Shown in pieces: positions 35,002 to 46,759 of a stretch of 64,000 bases of DNA (position 1 is the first letter of the stretch; the number at the start of each line of letters is the position of its first letter). The position numbers were made by a program, and so were the translations under genes. The notes under the pieces are model-generated. The model saw only the letters and a list, made by a program, of their open reading frames with translations. It was not told the DNA's origin and ran no database searches. The stretch is taken from assembly GCA_949987705.1 (NCBI GenBank), contig OX465281.1, positions 26,644,942 to 26,708,941 on the forward strand. The letters run 5' to 3'. This stretch comes from Thereva unica. Lineage: Eukaryota > Arthropoda > Insecta > Diptera > Therevidae.

Positions 35002-35479
35002 GAGCGCGTTCAAAAACCTTACTATAGTAAACCACGAGGTAAGCTGTGGTTATGCTACATCACTTCACTTAACCACGAAAGTTTATGTTTAACCATGGAG
35101 GTTTTTGAACGCACCGTGGTTAACTACGTGGTAAAGAAAATTTAAAATTTTTTTCCATAAAATAGTGTCGGCTATTTCCCTCAATTATTTCCAATAATTA
35201 TTTATTTAAAATAATCTCACAAATCCCACTTTGTTTTGTTCATTATTAACATTAAAACAAATGTCAAAAAATTGTTTTTATTCTTCTTCTTCTTAACTAT
35301 CGCTAACCATGCTCCCGAGCATGGTTAAAATTTAACTACACCATGGTTAACCACGGGAGTTTTTGAACGCCAAAAAGTTATGCTCGTGGTTATGTTGTAG
35401 TTAACCACGGAGTTTTTGAACGACAAAAGTTTACCATAGTTAACCATGGTTAACCATAGTAAGGTTTTTGAACGCGCTC
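35002..35479. mobile_element. 478-bp Harbinger-type MITE with internal copies of its end
   Basis: TIRs begin GAGCGCGTTCAAAAACCTTA and are flanked by CTG at 34999-35001 and 35480-35482. The end motif GTTTTTGAACG recurs inside the element near 35100, 35350 and 35410. CCATGGTTAACCAYRG words are also reiterated on both sides. The GxGCGCGTTCAA start matches the 119-bp MITE at 17036. Confidence 0.75.
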
Positions 35480-35589
35480 CTGGTTATACATAGGTGGAAT
35501 ATAGATATACGTAAATAAGCATGGACTTCTACCCAAATGTCGAAGCAGTTCTTTTGACATGAGAACGGGCAGAGGAGCGGATATTTACT

Positions 35590-35690
35590 GAGTTTCCTTG
35601 CAGAGTTTACCCTGAGTTTACTCAGATTAAGCGCCCATGTAAACGGGGATTGAGTCAAGTCTCTTTAAATCCAAGTAAACTCAAAACAGG
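35590..35690. repeat. Dispersed repeat, copy 1
   Basis: Shares GCAGAGTTTA, CTGAGTTTACT, GGGATTGAGT and AAATCCAAGTAA, in order, with 41752-41865. Family not identified. Confidence 0.6.
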
Positions 35691-35699
35691 TTCGCCGAA

Positions 35700-36890
35700 G
35701 TCTTCACAGCATGCCTGAAAGAGAGGGCTTTCTCAGAGCGATGAAATAACAGAAACTCGTGCTCTTACCAAAGCCGAACCGAACAAGCCTTTAGGGGACC
35801 CTTCGTCCTATAGAGCCATAAATCTCCTCAGCTGCATGGGCATACTTTTCGAGAGGCTGATCTATAACAGAAAACTCGCTAGCGTCGAAAAGGAAGAATG
35901 CCCGACAGGCAGTTCGGCTTTAGAAAGGCAAGGTCAACGACTGATGGCTTCAGATGACTCAGGATGGTAGTGGACACGGGCACCGCAAGAGCCGCCATAG
36001 AGAGAATTCACGTCTGCGCAGTGATAACCCTTTACGTATAAAATGCTTTCAACTCGGCGTGCAAAATAGTTGAGGCATTGATCAAGCTAGATACACCTTG
36101 TGTGAATAGTAATCGATTACCGCAAGATTTCGTCCTGAACCCTCTCCGGTGGATCACAATATATAATGATGTGTTGAGGCTACGTCTGCCAAAGGAAGCA
36201 GTTGCGATCGGTATCGCGGATGACCTCTGGGTGGTTGTAGGACGACGCTTCGATGAGATCGAATTCTGTGCGAATGAGGCGATCTGCGAGATAAAAGCGT
36301 TGCTAGAAAGCTGAGCACAAAACTAAGCTAAGGCTAATCAGCAAACGGAGAAAACCAGTGTCCATAGGGATCAAGGTAGGGAAACAGATCATCCAGTCAC
36401 AGCCCCCTCTAAAGTACCCATCCGGCGGTGATGATCGACCGGGAGCTAAATTTTAAAGAAAATTTGGAGGGCATGCCGAATAAAGCGTGCTGTACTTGCA
36501 AGAATGCCGCCTAACGTGAGGGGCCCTAAGCCGAGTGTTCGCCTCCTGACGGGAAGGATTGTTAGCTCAGTCGTATTATATGCAACCCCAGTTTGGGCAG
36601 CAGCTTTGAACAGGACTGGTAACAGCAGAACAGGGAGGGCCCTATTCAGCACGCGCATACAAGACCCCGTCCCCGGCGGGGATAGTCCTTATAGACATAC
36701 TGGCTAGAGAAGACACGCGTCTCTATGACTCCGAATATGTAAGGAGAAGACTAAAACGTTTCGGCAGCAGATTGGTTGCAGCAAGTCCATAACAAATGGG
36801 AGAGGAAGTGATGCGACCAGTTTAGGAGAGATAGAGGGGACGTGGGGAAGTGCCATTATTTCGGGTTAGCTTTGCGCTGTCCTACATTCC
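35700..36890 (+). mobile_element. R1-like non-LTR reverse transcriptase relic
   Basis: Plus frames carry KPNKPLGDPSSYRAINLLSC and MGILFERLIYNRKLASVE near 35790-35890. LRLRLPKEAVAIGIADDLWV follows near 36180-36230 (catalytic FADD read as IADD), then a thumb block MPPNVRGPKPSVRLLTGRIV and SSVVLYATPVWAAAL near 36504-36605. The wording RLPKEAVAIGFADDL and the LYAxPVWxxAL block are characteristic of R1-like elements. Frames are broken. Confidence 0.7.
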
Positions 36891-36893
36891 CAG

Positions 36894-37170
36894 GTGCTGG
36901 AGATAGCCTACGGGGTTTTTAACCCTAAATCGGGGAGAAAGTCGTATAAGGAAGTAACATCCTATCGACTCATCAACTTCTCCTCTTTTCTCCTGAAAGC
37001 TATGGAGAAGGTTTTAGACAGGCTTATTAGAGAGAATTCTTACAGCGAACCCACTTCACTGCCCGCAATTTGCCTATGTGCTCGTGAGAGGTCCTTCCAG
37101 GCCAACGCAGACCCCTTTCTTGAAAACGTTTTCCTTGTCTCGACCAATGAGGCCGCAGATTGAAATCTGC
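36894..37170 (+). mobile_element. Non-LTR reverse transcriptase N-terminal relic
   Basis: Open plus frame with NPKSGRKSYKEVTSYRLINF and SSFLLKAMEKVLDRLIREN. This is the block PKxGRxSYxxxxSYRPIxxxSFLLKxxExxxDRxIR at the start of the palm in LOA/Jockey-type reverse transcriptases. It follows the R1-like relic but belongs to a different family. Confidence 0.6.
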
Positions 37171-37199
37171 TGAGAAAAATGATGAATCGATTACGATAA

Positions 37200-38800
37200 A
37201 GGCTACTACAGTCTGTCCTTAAGAAAACGTCCTATCACTTCTCCTTCGGTCAATAGTAACCGACGAACTTCATGCCGAATAGCTGGAGTTTTACGACACA
37301 GGCATATGACAGCGCTATCGTGTCGTCGTATCGAACTCCGCGTCGTCCACCGAATGCTTCACGCATAATCGCGTCGATCACAAGGTTTGAAGCGAAGTGG
37401 TAAAGCGTTGTCTCCTTGTCGGACAGCTGTTGGAATTGGGAATTCCTGGGCTTAGTTGCTTCGAATACGAACGCTGCTAGTTAAGCCAACGTACGACGCT
37501 TGGAGATATTGGATATTTTCAATGGCACTTGTTCGGTTTCCAAGGCTCTCCACAAGCTGTTCAAATCGATGCAATTGAAAGCGGATTTGAAATCGATGAA
37601 AACGACGATAGTTCGCTGGCAGCAACGAATTATTTCTTCCATTCCGTCGGAGAGCGAATATTTGATAAATGCATCCTCGATGTGGTCTAAATCAAGCTTG
37701 TTCTTTCCGGCTCGTTTGATCTCAATGTTTCTGTAGCCCCGATTGTATGATTTTTCTAAATACTGTGCCGACAATCGAAAGGACTTTCCCGACTGTCACT
37801 TTTCTTCAAAATTGCCACAATGATCCCTTTCTTCCACGGCGACGGGATAAGACATCACTCCGGCTTTAATCACTTCGGCGGTTACTTGATTTATTCCCGG
37901 ATCTTTTCCTTTTTTCAGCGAGTTTATTGCCGTCTTCACCTCGATAATTGTCGGTTCGATATCGAGAAACTGATTCGACGGCTGCTAAATAATCGGCGGT
38001 TCGGGTGTTGGACCTTGTGGCGGATCTTGGTTGTATAGGTGACGAAACTACGATGTCACGAAACCTCCATCCAATTTTTTGATGTTGTTTTGCCGCCTAA
38101 TCGACTTAATCGTCGATGACGATCGGAATCTTGCGTTGATTACAACGTAGTCTACCATCGCCGAGCCGTTGGCGGATGGATTTCATAAGGCACGTTGGTG
38201 TTTGAGTGGATGGCGGGAGATCCTGATGCCAACGATTAAATTGATTGACGATGCGAATGAAAGGAGACGTAAGTCGTTGTCGTTAGGTACTTCATGTCCG
38301 AATTTGCCCATCGTTCCTTCCCAACCGGCTCGATCTGCTCCTGAATGTGCATTGAAGTTCCCCGCCAGAATTATTAATTCAGTTCGAGATGCCATATCCA
38401 GCGTCTGTTGAAGCTGATCGTAAAATTCTTCTTTGTTTGCGTCCGTGCTGGTCTCGGTTGGCGCATAAACGGAACCGATATGGGTCTTGATCGTTCCACC
38501 GATGGTTATAACCACCAAACGCTCGGATATCGGTTGGAAAGCGATAACGCTGCTGGCAGCCCGTCGATTGACCATAAACCCGACGCCGGTCTCTCGTTTC
38601 TCACCACCGTAATAGTAAAGAGTCATCGTTTCGTCGATGTGTGGGGACGTTCGCCCCGTCAATGTACCGGATCCGGGAAGTTGTAGTTCTGATAATGCAA
38701 CAACTGATATTTTGCATTTCGATTATTCCATTGCTATGATTTCCTTTTGACCGACGTGATGTCCTGTTCGTACATTCCACGCGGCGAATTGAATTTTCAT
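37200..38800 (-). mobile_element. RTE-like retrotransposon, endonuclease and part of RT
   Basis: An ATG at 38800 opens MKIQFAAWNVRTGHHVGQKE, the start of an apurinic-type endonuclease. LYYYGGEKRETGVGFMVNRR, SVYAPTETSTDANKEEFYDQ, LIILAGNFNAHSGADRAGWE (the GDFNAH motif with Asp changed to Asn) and LDYVVINARFRSS follow. The RT begins with TIIEVKTAINSLKKGKDPGI near 37920 and includes VVFIDFKSAFNCIDLNSLWR near 37590 (motif A). One in-frame TAA near 38722 and several shifts are present. Two further copies of the family are on the plus strand at 50985 and 59110. Confidence 0.8.
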
Positions 38801-38844
38801 TTTTAGTGTGGCTAGTTTGGGTCGACGAATACTCCTGACTAATA

Positions 38845-38930
38845 GGGACCGTCAAACTTGCAGAAATGCCTTAGAGGAGGCCAAGGCTCGATTTGGGCTG
38901 TAGCGCCATTGGATGAATGGTTCTATTTGT
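38845..38930. repeat. Short dispersed repeat, copy 2 of 3
   Basis: Sits just upstream of the RTE-like endonuclease start. Similar to 33846-33905 and, more distantly, to 54490-54575. It could be part of the 5' leader of the RTE-like element. Confidence 0.55.
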
Positions 38931-41185
38931 CGTCTCCATGACTGTCTCTTCTCTTATACTGGCACTCCCACGACATCCAACTGTACTAACAACATTTCCA
39001 ACATTCTCATAACTATATCGTTGAGCAAGATAGTTGTGGCCGGTAGCTACTAATTCAATAGGACAATTCTTAACCTACATAAACTAATATAACTAAACAA
39101 ATAATAGATTACAACATTTACAACAACAAACCGAAAAAAAAACATTGACGTAGCATTGAAGTTGAATTATTTATAGAGTCATAATAGCAGATTCAATTTA
39201 CACAAAAATAAATGCAAATATTATTAAGATTTATGATATGAGGAGAATAACATTCCGCAAATGATATAATTTTACGAGGCCGATCAAAGATATATATTCT
39301 ACTCGAAGTCCATCTCACACCCACGAAGCCACACTCGTCTCTCAATCAAGCATTTTTAGATTATATAAATCAAGGAATCTTTCGTGCTGGTTCTGTGCTG
39401 TCTTCTTGATTAGTCAGATTCATGATTCATTGCCGGAAAATTAAAAGATATTGAAGGAAAGTTTCTTTCTATATAGCTCGACAGCAGGATTGACTGCTAG
39501 AGATTATGATGGAGGAAAAAGAGCTAGTTCGGCACTTTATGTGCACGTACAGGAAGAGTCCAGAATTCTATCTTGAAAGAAACTTTTCTGGCAGTTCAAA
39601 GTCTCACCTCTTCTTAAATGCTTTCAAGTTGCATAATTATCGCCTTAAGCAATTTCTGTTTACTCTATGGTCGATGCCCGGTGTGGTCTAGGGAGGTTTA
39701 ATTTTTTTTCCTTCATTTACCAGGTAACTAGAACTCTCTCACATCACACACAACACAATGACCTCGATTGTATGTAGTTTGATTTTCACCTCAATAAAAT
39801 GATTGAGGTAGTCCAAGCCACGAAAATGGATACAAACATACATGTATGTGCGACACAAAGTAGTGTGACGCTCAGGTAAAAACGTGGCTGGCTTTTATGA
39901 GGTATGAAAACGTTGTGGATCCACAGCGCCGGAACGAGAAGAGCCTCCTAGTAGAAAACATACATAGATCCATGTAGGACCATTTATAGCTGGAAGTTTT
40001 ATTAAGTTGGTAATAATAATTCAACATGCTTATTGATTGCCATGTACAAAATAAAATTATGATTTAAGACCGCACTCTGCTCACCTTTGGCACACCAATG
40101 GCCCCAATTTAATTGGTCTCACATAGCCGGCATATGCGCACATCGGTGGGGCTCCGCGTTGCCTGGGCGACAATTAAGGAGAGAAACTTGTGTGGACGAT
40201 GCAGATTTTGAAGGTTGGTGGTGGAGCACTTAGTTCATACTATATGGAGGACAAACTGTGTATCAAACTGTACGTTATTAGGATGATAATAAAACATGGA
40301 CTTAAAGCCACTTCTGTGACAGTTTCATAGCGCTCTTTTCGTTTCCAAAGTTATGAAAAAGAAGGAGCCTCCACAGCCAGAATTTTTCGTCGTATGCTTT
40401 GCTGTGGTGCACCCATGCAAATCTCTTTCAAGTATTAAATAAAGTGCACTACTGTCGTTTCAATGCAGGCCGCCAATCTGAAATGAAATTACTGCTGCCA
40501 CGACTTTGTTGTATATACCACCTCAAAGGAACACATTGGAGATAGTTGCACTGTTGTCTTCTCGACCTTTCTTCAATACTAGTTCATGTGGACGGACGAC
40601 CTCATTCTGATTTCAATTCACCTTTTGGCCAGTTTGGTCCCAAAATAATTTAAATTGTGTATTTGATTTTCATTCAAATTGAACTCTACGTTTTCCGAAT
40701 GATTCCAATTCGAGTTTTATTTTTGGATATTCGAATTTAGAGAAATTCCTCTACTATCATTTTCTATAGACGACGACGACGTCGACAACTACTTGTCTAT
40801 CAATCGCTCTTGAGTCATTAGAGATATCTCTCTGTGTATAGCTTCATTTTTATAATTGCCCGTGTGCGCGCTTTCTGGATATGGTATTGAAGTTGAGAAA
40901 TTGAAAGTGCAACTTTGTATGTTGTTGGTTAATGCTACCATTTATGGATTATACCTTCTAGTCGGGTTTTTTGTTGCATTATATATATTAGCATAAATCG
41001 TTCGATAAATTTATTTAAGAGCTTGAAATTGTAGGTTATTAAATTGGTATTCAAATGTAGTGAATCAAGGTTCTGCTACCTTGAATCAACTGTAGACATT
41101 TGAATGGATATTCTTAAACATTTTAGAGTAATTGATTTTATATCAATACTTAGTTTAATGATATAATTATAAAAGCAATGAAAAT
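38931..41185. other. 2.2-kb unassigned block
   Basis: AT-rich, with no frame above 61 codons and no terminal repeats noticed. No host gene or transposon motif recognised. Confidence 0.45.
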
Positions 41186-41189
41186 TTTT

Positions 41190-41235
41190 GTATTAATACT
41201 AGCTTTTGTCCGCGATTTCATCTGCGTAGAATTTG
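41190..41235 (-). repeat. Possible non-LTR/SINE 3'-end motif
   Basis: Minus strand reads GCAGATGAAATCGCGGACAA then AAGCTAGTA. I recall similar words (GCAGACGAAGTCGCGGG...GCTAGT) at the 3' ends of abundant insect retroelements. No larger element is evident around it. Confidence 0.3.
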
Positions 41236-41599
41236 CAGTGCTGGGGGATTTTGGTGCCCTGTCAAGAAGATCGTCCTTAACATTTTTCCTCCACAAAAAA
41301 GTGCTAAAAAGTGCCTCCTGGTGCACTTATATACCATCTACATCCGTATCGCCATTGTTGATGATGCGTTTGGTACACTTCTTTTTGTTCATTGTTTTTA
41401 ACTTTAGTTTGGTTTGAACTAATTTTCATGAAATGTAAGAACACTATACCAACCCGGTAAGCTAAAGTTTCAACTAGACGAATTGATGAAGTACAGAGTG
41501 GACATAGCGGCCATTCAGGATGAGATGAACCAGATGGAATATTTGAAAAAAGAACACGACCGCATCCTTAAAAAAAAGACCACATACTTCTTCTTCTTT

Positions 41600-41750
41600 C
41601 ACGGCTCTTTCATCTTTTAGGTACTTCTTCTTCTTTAGGCACTGGGATCCGATCCTGGCCTCTCGCAACTGCTCTCTTCACCGGTTCCGAATCCGATCCG
41701 ATATCATCCAGCTTGACATCCCTAAGCACTGGGCGTCCTGCACTGAGTTT
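41600..41750 (-). mobile_element. RTE-like C-terminal relic, second copy
   Basis: The reverse complement matches 22115-22250, including the CAGGACGC, TAGGGATG and GATGATATCGGATC region. It is a decayed copy of the same retroelement tail. Confidence 0.5.
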
Positions 41751-41751
41751 C

Positions 41752-41865
41752 GATGCAGAGTTTAGTCTGAGTTTACTAACTTTAAGTCCTCATGAGAACT
41801 GGGATTGAGTAAAGTTTCGCCAAATCCAAGTAACCTCGGCGAAATCAATCCGGTTAAGCCGTGTG
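41752..41865. repeat. Dispersed repeat, copy 2
   Basis: Pairs with 35590-35690; same orientation, roughly 75-80% alike by eye. Confidence 0.55.
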
Positions 41866-42835
41866 TTTGAGTATCCTTTACTGCGCATATACCAACGGTG
41901 ACATAGCGTACAATTATTTATGTCTCTTCAAACCAGAAGCTTCATGGAAACGGCATCGAGTTAACATGAGGTAAAAATTTTTCTGTATACTCAACGAATA
42001 CTCTACCCTGGCCCATGAAAACACAGTACCTTCCAGCGGAGATTGAGTCTCCCTCGCTGTTGCACCCCATAGATCTTGCCGTAGAGGGCTTTCCGGGCAG
42101 GTTCATCTTCACTCATGCAAGCTAGATATCCTGCATACCGGAGCCTACCGATCTTTATTTTCTTAACAACACCAAAGAGTGAGTTTATGCGCAGGGCCGA
42201 ACCGAGCTATTGGATCGGTCCGGTCTTGAGTGCGCATTCGACTATAATCTCACTCTGAGCTGTGACATCGAAATCAGAATGGAAAGTTTTAGCAATCTTG
42301 TAAAAAATTTTCAATAATAATATTAAATTTCACTTATTTTTAAATTTCTTCTGCACTTTATTAAAAATTACTGCACTACAGGTTATGTTTTGGTCTTTGT
42401 TATGGTCGAATACAGTTTATGCGGCTGTATCGAAATGGGTTGGTCCGTGATGGTCCACCCCAAAATCAAGACCAAAAAGACCAGAAATGGTTCAGTACCA
42501 TCCTCGTTTGTGCGGCTCGCCATTTTTTTTATGTGGCAGTGCTAAGTTCAGGAATCACCCTTTGTACCATGTCGTTTGTCACGTCTTGGTGCAATGTCTA
42601 GCAGTAAGCTTAGTTCGGGGAGAAATAGGTTAAGGGTCGTTGTGGAGTCTCCGGAATCATCCTTCCTCACATAAGGATTAACAAATCTCCCAAGGATTCT
42701 CCTCTCGAACACGGCCAAGATGTTAGAGTTCTTTCTGCTAAAAACCCATGCCTCGGATGCATATGTGAGGACCATCGTCTTATATAGTAGCAGTTTAGAT
42801 GTTGCCAACTGCCTTGCGCCTGGCTTGCGCCTTCA

Positions 42836-42930
42836 ACTCACTTCACAGCTTTGCTGTAGACGGTACTCTACTTTGCTCCTATGGCTTCGATAACGTGAGA
42901 CAAGCACGCGCCAGACCTTGTCCGCAACAT
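42836..42930. repeat. Dispersed repeat, copy 2
   Basis: Pairs with 25683-25790 (CCTATGGCTTCGATAA and ACAAGCACGCGCCAGAC shared). Confidence 0.6.
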
Positions 42931-43404
42931 TGTAAACTCATGTCCAATTCAATCAACAGGGATATCGAACGAATTCTTGATTTGAGGCCGCAAGAACCGT
43001 GTCGAATTTAAAGCATTAAAAACGTAGTACTTAGTGGTATTTTCGTTGGCTAGTCACGTGACTACGAGGGACGCAGTCGAATGAAACTGTCTATACCTTC
43101 AAACAGAACGAGGAAAATATCAGTTTACACGTCACTTTGCGGCAATTAGAATACCTGGTTTGTCGTTTTAGAAGCTAGGGGTCTTTTAGATTGACAATGA
43201 GAATTCCAATTTAAGATCAAAGTGACATCTGTCACGTCACTCGACAACTAGAATAAGGTTGACTCTCTCATCTCCAATAAAACTTGGACCGACCCTCGTT
43301 CTATTTCAGTGGACAATAAGAACCTAACGGCATAACCGTTTTTAAACATCCTAGGCCATCCAAATTACTAAATAAGCATCACAGTGCCTGGTTGTTAAGA
43401 TTTA

Positions 43405-43540
43405 ACTCGTTTCAGGAGGCATAATACTCCAGCGAGTTGGTTCTCGCAATAGTGATGGTTGGGAGTAGGTGGAATGAAATATCGCCACTCGGCTGTGGAA
43501 GTTTCTTCCTTCACTGCTCTCTCTCCACTATTTTCCGACT
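43405..43540 (+). mobile_element. SINE fragment, copy 2
   Basis: The reverse complement of the body of the SINE at 21541-22042: TCGTTTCAGGAGGCATAA, ACTCCAGCGAGTT and GGTTGGGAGTAGGTGGAA are shared, ending near CCGACTAGAGCTG. The head and tail are missing. Confidence 0.65.
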
Positions 43541-43960
43541 AGAGCTGGGTATTTACTCTGGAACTGACCTCTTCTTCTGCCCCGTCAATTTAGGTAATAA
43601 TGCTACCGAGGTAACAGAATTTATCTACCAATTCCACGTCCAATGGTGTTTGCATTTATCCGCAATTCTTTGGTTTTAGTCGGATTTAGCCTTAAGCCTG
43701 CTGGACTACTTTCTGTTACCAAAGTGTTTAACATGTTTTTGAGGTCCTGATGTCTGTGGGCCGGCAAACAGATATCATCCGCGTAGTCGAGATCCTTAAG
43801 GTGGTATAGTAATCCCCTTTGTATTCTACATATTCCTCTTGGGGGCGAACGGCTAATAAGACTTCTGAAGGTGCCCGATTTATCACTGCTATCAAAACCC
43901 GAGAAGACGAACACCAAGCAGCTTTGTTAGCAATTCCTAATCCCACCTCCACTTCGGAAG

Positions 43961-44209
43961 GAGCTAACGGAAGACGGTCCCATAAAAACATCATTGCTAA
44001 GAACCGGCAAGCAACGCCTCGGAACCGGATGGACAACGTGACGACGACCTTTGCTTATCGAACAAGGACACGAATTGGAACCTGAACGCGCCTCTTTTTT
44101 TGGTTTCCAAGTGGTCTAAGTTTCAGGGGCTTCAGAAAGGCTACTAGACCTTCATATTACATGCAAGCTGGAGATCTCCCATCCTCTACCTACATAGCTC
44201 CCAGCTCGC
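43961..44209. other. Spacer between retroelement relics
   Basis: No motif recognised. Confidence 0.4.
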
Positions 44210-44480
44210 TTACTCGAAGGGTAAATCAACAGGCACGTGCTTGTCGAAGGCGTAAAAGTAAATGGGAAACCGTAAAGCAAAGTAGTAAAGTAGGTTGGAG
44301 GAGCTTGAGAGTAGATCATTAATGAAGACTAGGAAAAGTGTGGGTGATAGAATTGACCCTTGGGGAACATCGGGCGAAATGGTGTACGGATTGGATTCGA
44401 TGCCATCCATTGCTTCCTTGATTGAGCGACCAGAAAGAAATCTCTTAACCCAGTTCTTTAGAAAATAGCCGGATACCATA
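44210..44480 (-). mobile_element. CR1/Jockey-like reverse transcriptase fragment
   Basis: The minus frame reads LKNWVKRFLSGRSIKEAMDG then DVPQGSILSPTLFLVFINDL, the GVPQGSILGPxLFxxYIND block, and SSSNLLYYFAL where a YADD would follow. Confidence 0.7.
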
Positions 44481-45665
44481 CTGTGTCAAAAGCTCTGCGA
44501 ATATGTACCTAAAGCAACCAAACCAGAGGTCTTTCGACTATTTCTCTTGGGTTTTTGCTTGCTTATCACTCATTCACATCAAGCATTTCCACCATTCATT
44601 CAGTGAATGTATGGCGTCCATATCTGAAAACTTCCTAGTTTTTACTTGTCAACTTTCATCAAAATGACAATGGGCAAAAATAGAAAGAAACTTTCCAATA
44701 GCATTTCCCTAACATAAAAATTCTCCCATTGAACTTCTATATAGGAAGAAAGTGATCTTCTCACGAACGATACTGCTCGATTAATTAGAAATCCAATCAA
44801 TTACTGTACATTTTGAAATCTCCGTGCCAATTAGCTCACGTTCACGGTGATAACTTCTAATTGATAATTGCTACTGTTACATAATTTGTTGTACACAGAG
44901 ATACACCGAAAAGACAATTAAAATGAAGTAAAGGAGAGTCTAATCGATTCAATGGCGGCATATTACTTCAACAGCAAAATTGATGAATGAAAAACTTGAG
45001 ATAATTCTTCAAGAAAATCTTCGCTGAGATACTTTGCTCGTACTTTTAGTGGAAATGACTCAAATCTCATGAAGAACTTATGGAATACGAGAAAAGTAAA
45101 GCTACACTTAAAATAAACTTTAAGACTCTTCGAATATAAGACCCAAACCCAAACTCTTCTAATATTTATGAATGAAATCACAACTGCCGCCCGGAAGAGT
45201 GACAATGCTTTGATCGTCGTACATTTCACGACGTTCTATATAAATTCGCATCATTAACTTTACTCAAAGCAATTTGTTAAATCGGCAGAGAAAGAAAGCA
45301 GATGCCCACCCATCCAGCCGGCATCAGAATTACCTGCCTTTACCTGTACCATAAAAGTAATGACTTCTGTAACATGTGTGGATACTGGAATGCATTAGGC
45401 CACAGTTTTCTTATCGTTTTGATTATTGCAAGTGCTGAGAAATTTTATTTATAGGCGTTTTGTGGTCTGTCCATTGCCTGCGGATGTCAGTGTTACTATT
45501 AAGAGATAATTTGTTTTTTTTTTCAGTTGAATTGTGGCGGCCAATGACGGTTAATATCTTTAGCAATGTCAACAGTGATGTTGTATTTTTAGTGACGAGC
45601 TAAATTGGGGAGATTTTGTTTATGAGTATGGACTGAAGGAAAAAGGAAGTTTTAAGCCTTCCAGT
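44481..45665. other. Unassigned block
   Basis: AT-rich. An 88-codon minus frame at 44963-45229 has no recognisable domain and no supporting context, so it is not called a gene. Confidence 0.4.
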
Positions 45666-45762
45666 GGCCCCTATGCTGAAAGTCGAGTCGTGTTTGTTGG
45701 CCAGTCGTTTGAGTTAAAAAAAATGACGTTTCAGTCGAATTACGACTTTCAGCGCAGGGGCC
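45666..45762. mobile_element. 97-bp inverted-repeat element
   Basis: The ends GGCCCCTATGCTGAAAGTCG and CGACTTTCAGCGCAGGGGCC are inverted with two mismatches. CAGTGG occurs just outside both ends. Too short to code. It belongs with the neighbour at 45791. Confidence 0.6.
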
Positions 45763-45790
45763 TACAGTGGAAATGCTAAGTTGAGTTTGT

Positions 45791-45890
45791 GTCCCTGTAG
45801 TGAAAATCGTTATTCCACTTACTTTCACGTTACTTTCTTCAACTCAAACGATTTGTCGTGTCGTATCGACTCCACTTTCAGCACAGGGAC
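45791..45890. mobile_element. 100-bp inverted-repeat element, related to its neighbour
   Basis: Left end GTCCCTGTAGTGAAAATCG; right end, inverted, GTCCCTGTGCTGAAAGTGG. The CCCTGTGCTGAAAGT core is the same as in the element at 45666, so these are two related miniature elements 28 bp apart. Confidence 0.55.
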
Positions 45891-46099
45891 GGTATTATCT
45901 TAATTGAACTGTAAAGAAAACTTTCAAACCAGTTCTGTAGAACTAAGTCAACTACAACAGCTTGAAGCTTGAAGTTCGCTAAAAAAGTGCCATAACCGAT
46001 CGGAAGCCTTTGAAACTAACCAACCTCAATGGAAACTATGGTTGAGGTGTCCTGTTATGCACTACCTCATAACCTTTTTGATGACTACCTCGTATCCGC

Positions 46100-46420
46100 G
46101 TTTTTGGAGAGAACAGATGTAATTGGTATTGGACGGAAGTTGGACGGGTTGTTGAAGTCACCTTTTCGCTGTATGGGCTGAACATGTTGTTTCAAGAGTC
46201 TGGATAAACTTCGGAGAAGTATGATAGGGCAAAGAGTTTTCACATCGGTCAAGATGAGGCGCATTTACTTAAGACGATATAAAGTTTATAGTGGGGCCCA
46301 GTGGATTTGTTGGCATCGAGCTCGTTGAGGCATCATATTCTTATATCGAGTCCTGAAAACCCTGGCCACTTGAAACCCTGGGCTTGTAAGGGTTAACGAA
46401 AGCAGGTACTTGAATGGTAA
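46100..46420 (-). mobile_element. CR1-like reverse transcriptase N-terminal fragment
   Basis: Minus strand: ELDANKSTGPHYKLY near 46300, then QPIQRKGDFNNPSNFRPIPI with TSVLSK near 46110-46170. This is the PIxKKGDxxxxxNYRPIAITSxLSK block, as in the relic at 25865-27040. Confidence 0.6.
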
Positions 46421-46759
46421 GCCAATGAAGGGTGGGGGGAGGTTGAATGACCAAGAAATAGGTGGAGAGATGATGAACTTTGGAGAAGTGGAGAGAACAA
46501 GCAAAACGTAGAAGCGCTTAAAAAACAACAAGCACTGTAGCGGCTTTTAAGAATAAAAATAATGAGGGGCTTGCGATTAAGTAACCAAGAATAATGAATA
46601 GAGGTAAATCAATCTATTTCTAAAATATCAAAAATGCGACTGCCTCCGTCACGGAGCAGCCGCCACCCACCAAAAAACAGAAACCCTTAGCGAATTGAGT
46701 GATTTCCGTTCCCAACGACTCAACTTGATGTAACCGCGCACTTTATAGATTAAATAGCA

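Larger units (their letters stand above)
42560..43960 (-). mobile_element. RTE-like retrotransposon relic with a SINE fragment inside
   Basis: Upstream on the minus strand (43621-43917) the palm reads HLKDLDYADDICLPAHRHQD and GLRLNPTKTKELRINAN (YADD intact). Downstream (42808-42548) the thumb reads KLLLYKTMVLTYASEAWVFS and LAVFERRILGRFVNPYV. Between them lies a SINE fragment at 43405-43540 in the opposite orientation. The thumb block YxxxxxPVLTYGSExW...FERxILRxI fits RTE-like elements. Confidence 0.65.

Noticed and set aside
41217..41300. Minus-strand MKSRTKAS as the macoilin first exon
   Set aside because: It resembles the MKRR start only superficially. The sequence matches a common retroelement 3'-end motif and lacks the KRNRITEGIY block.
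44963..45229. 88-codon minus frame
   Set aside because: No motif, no context and no splice signals that would connect it to anything.
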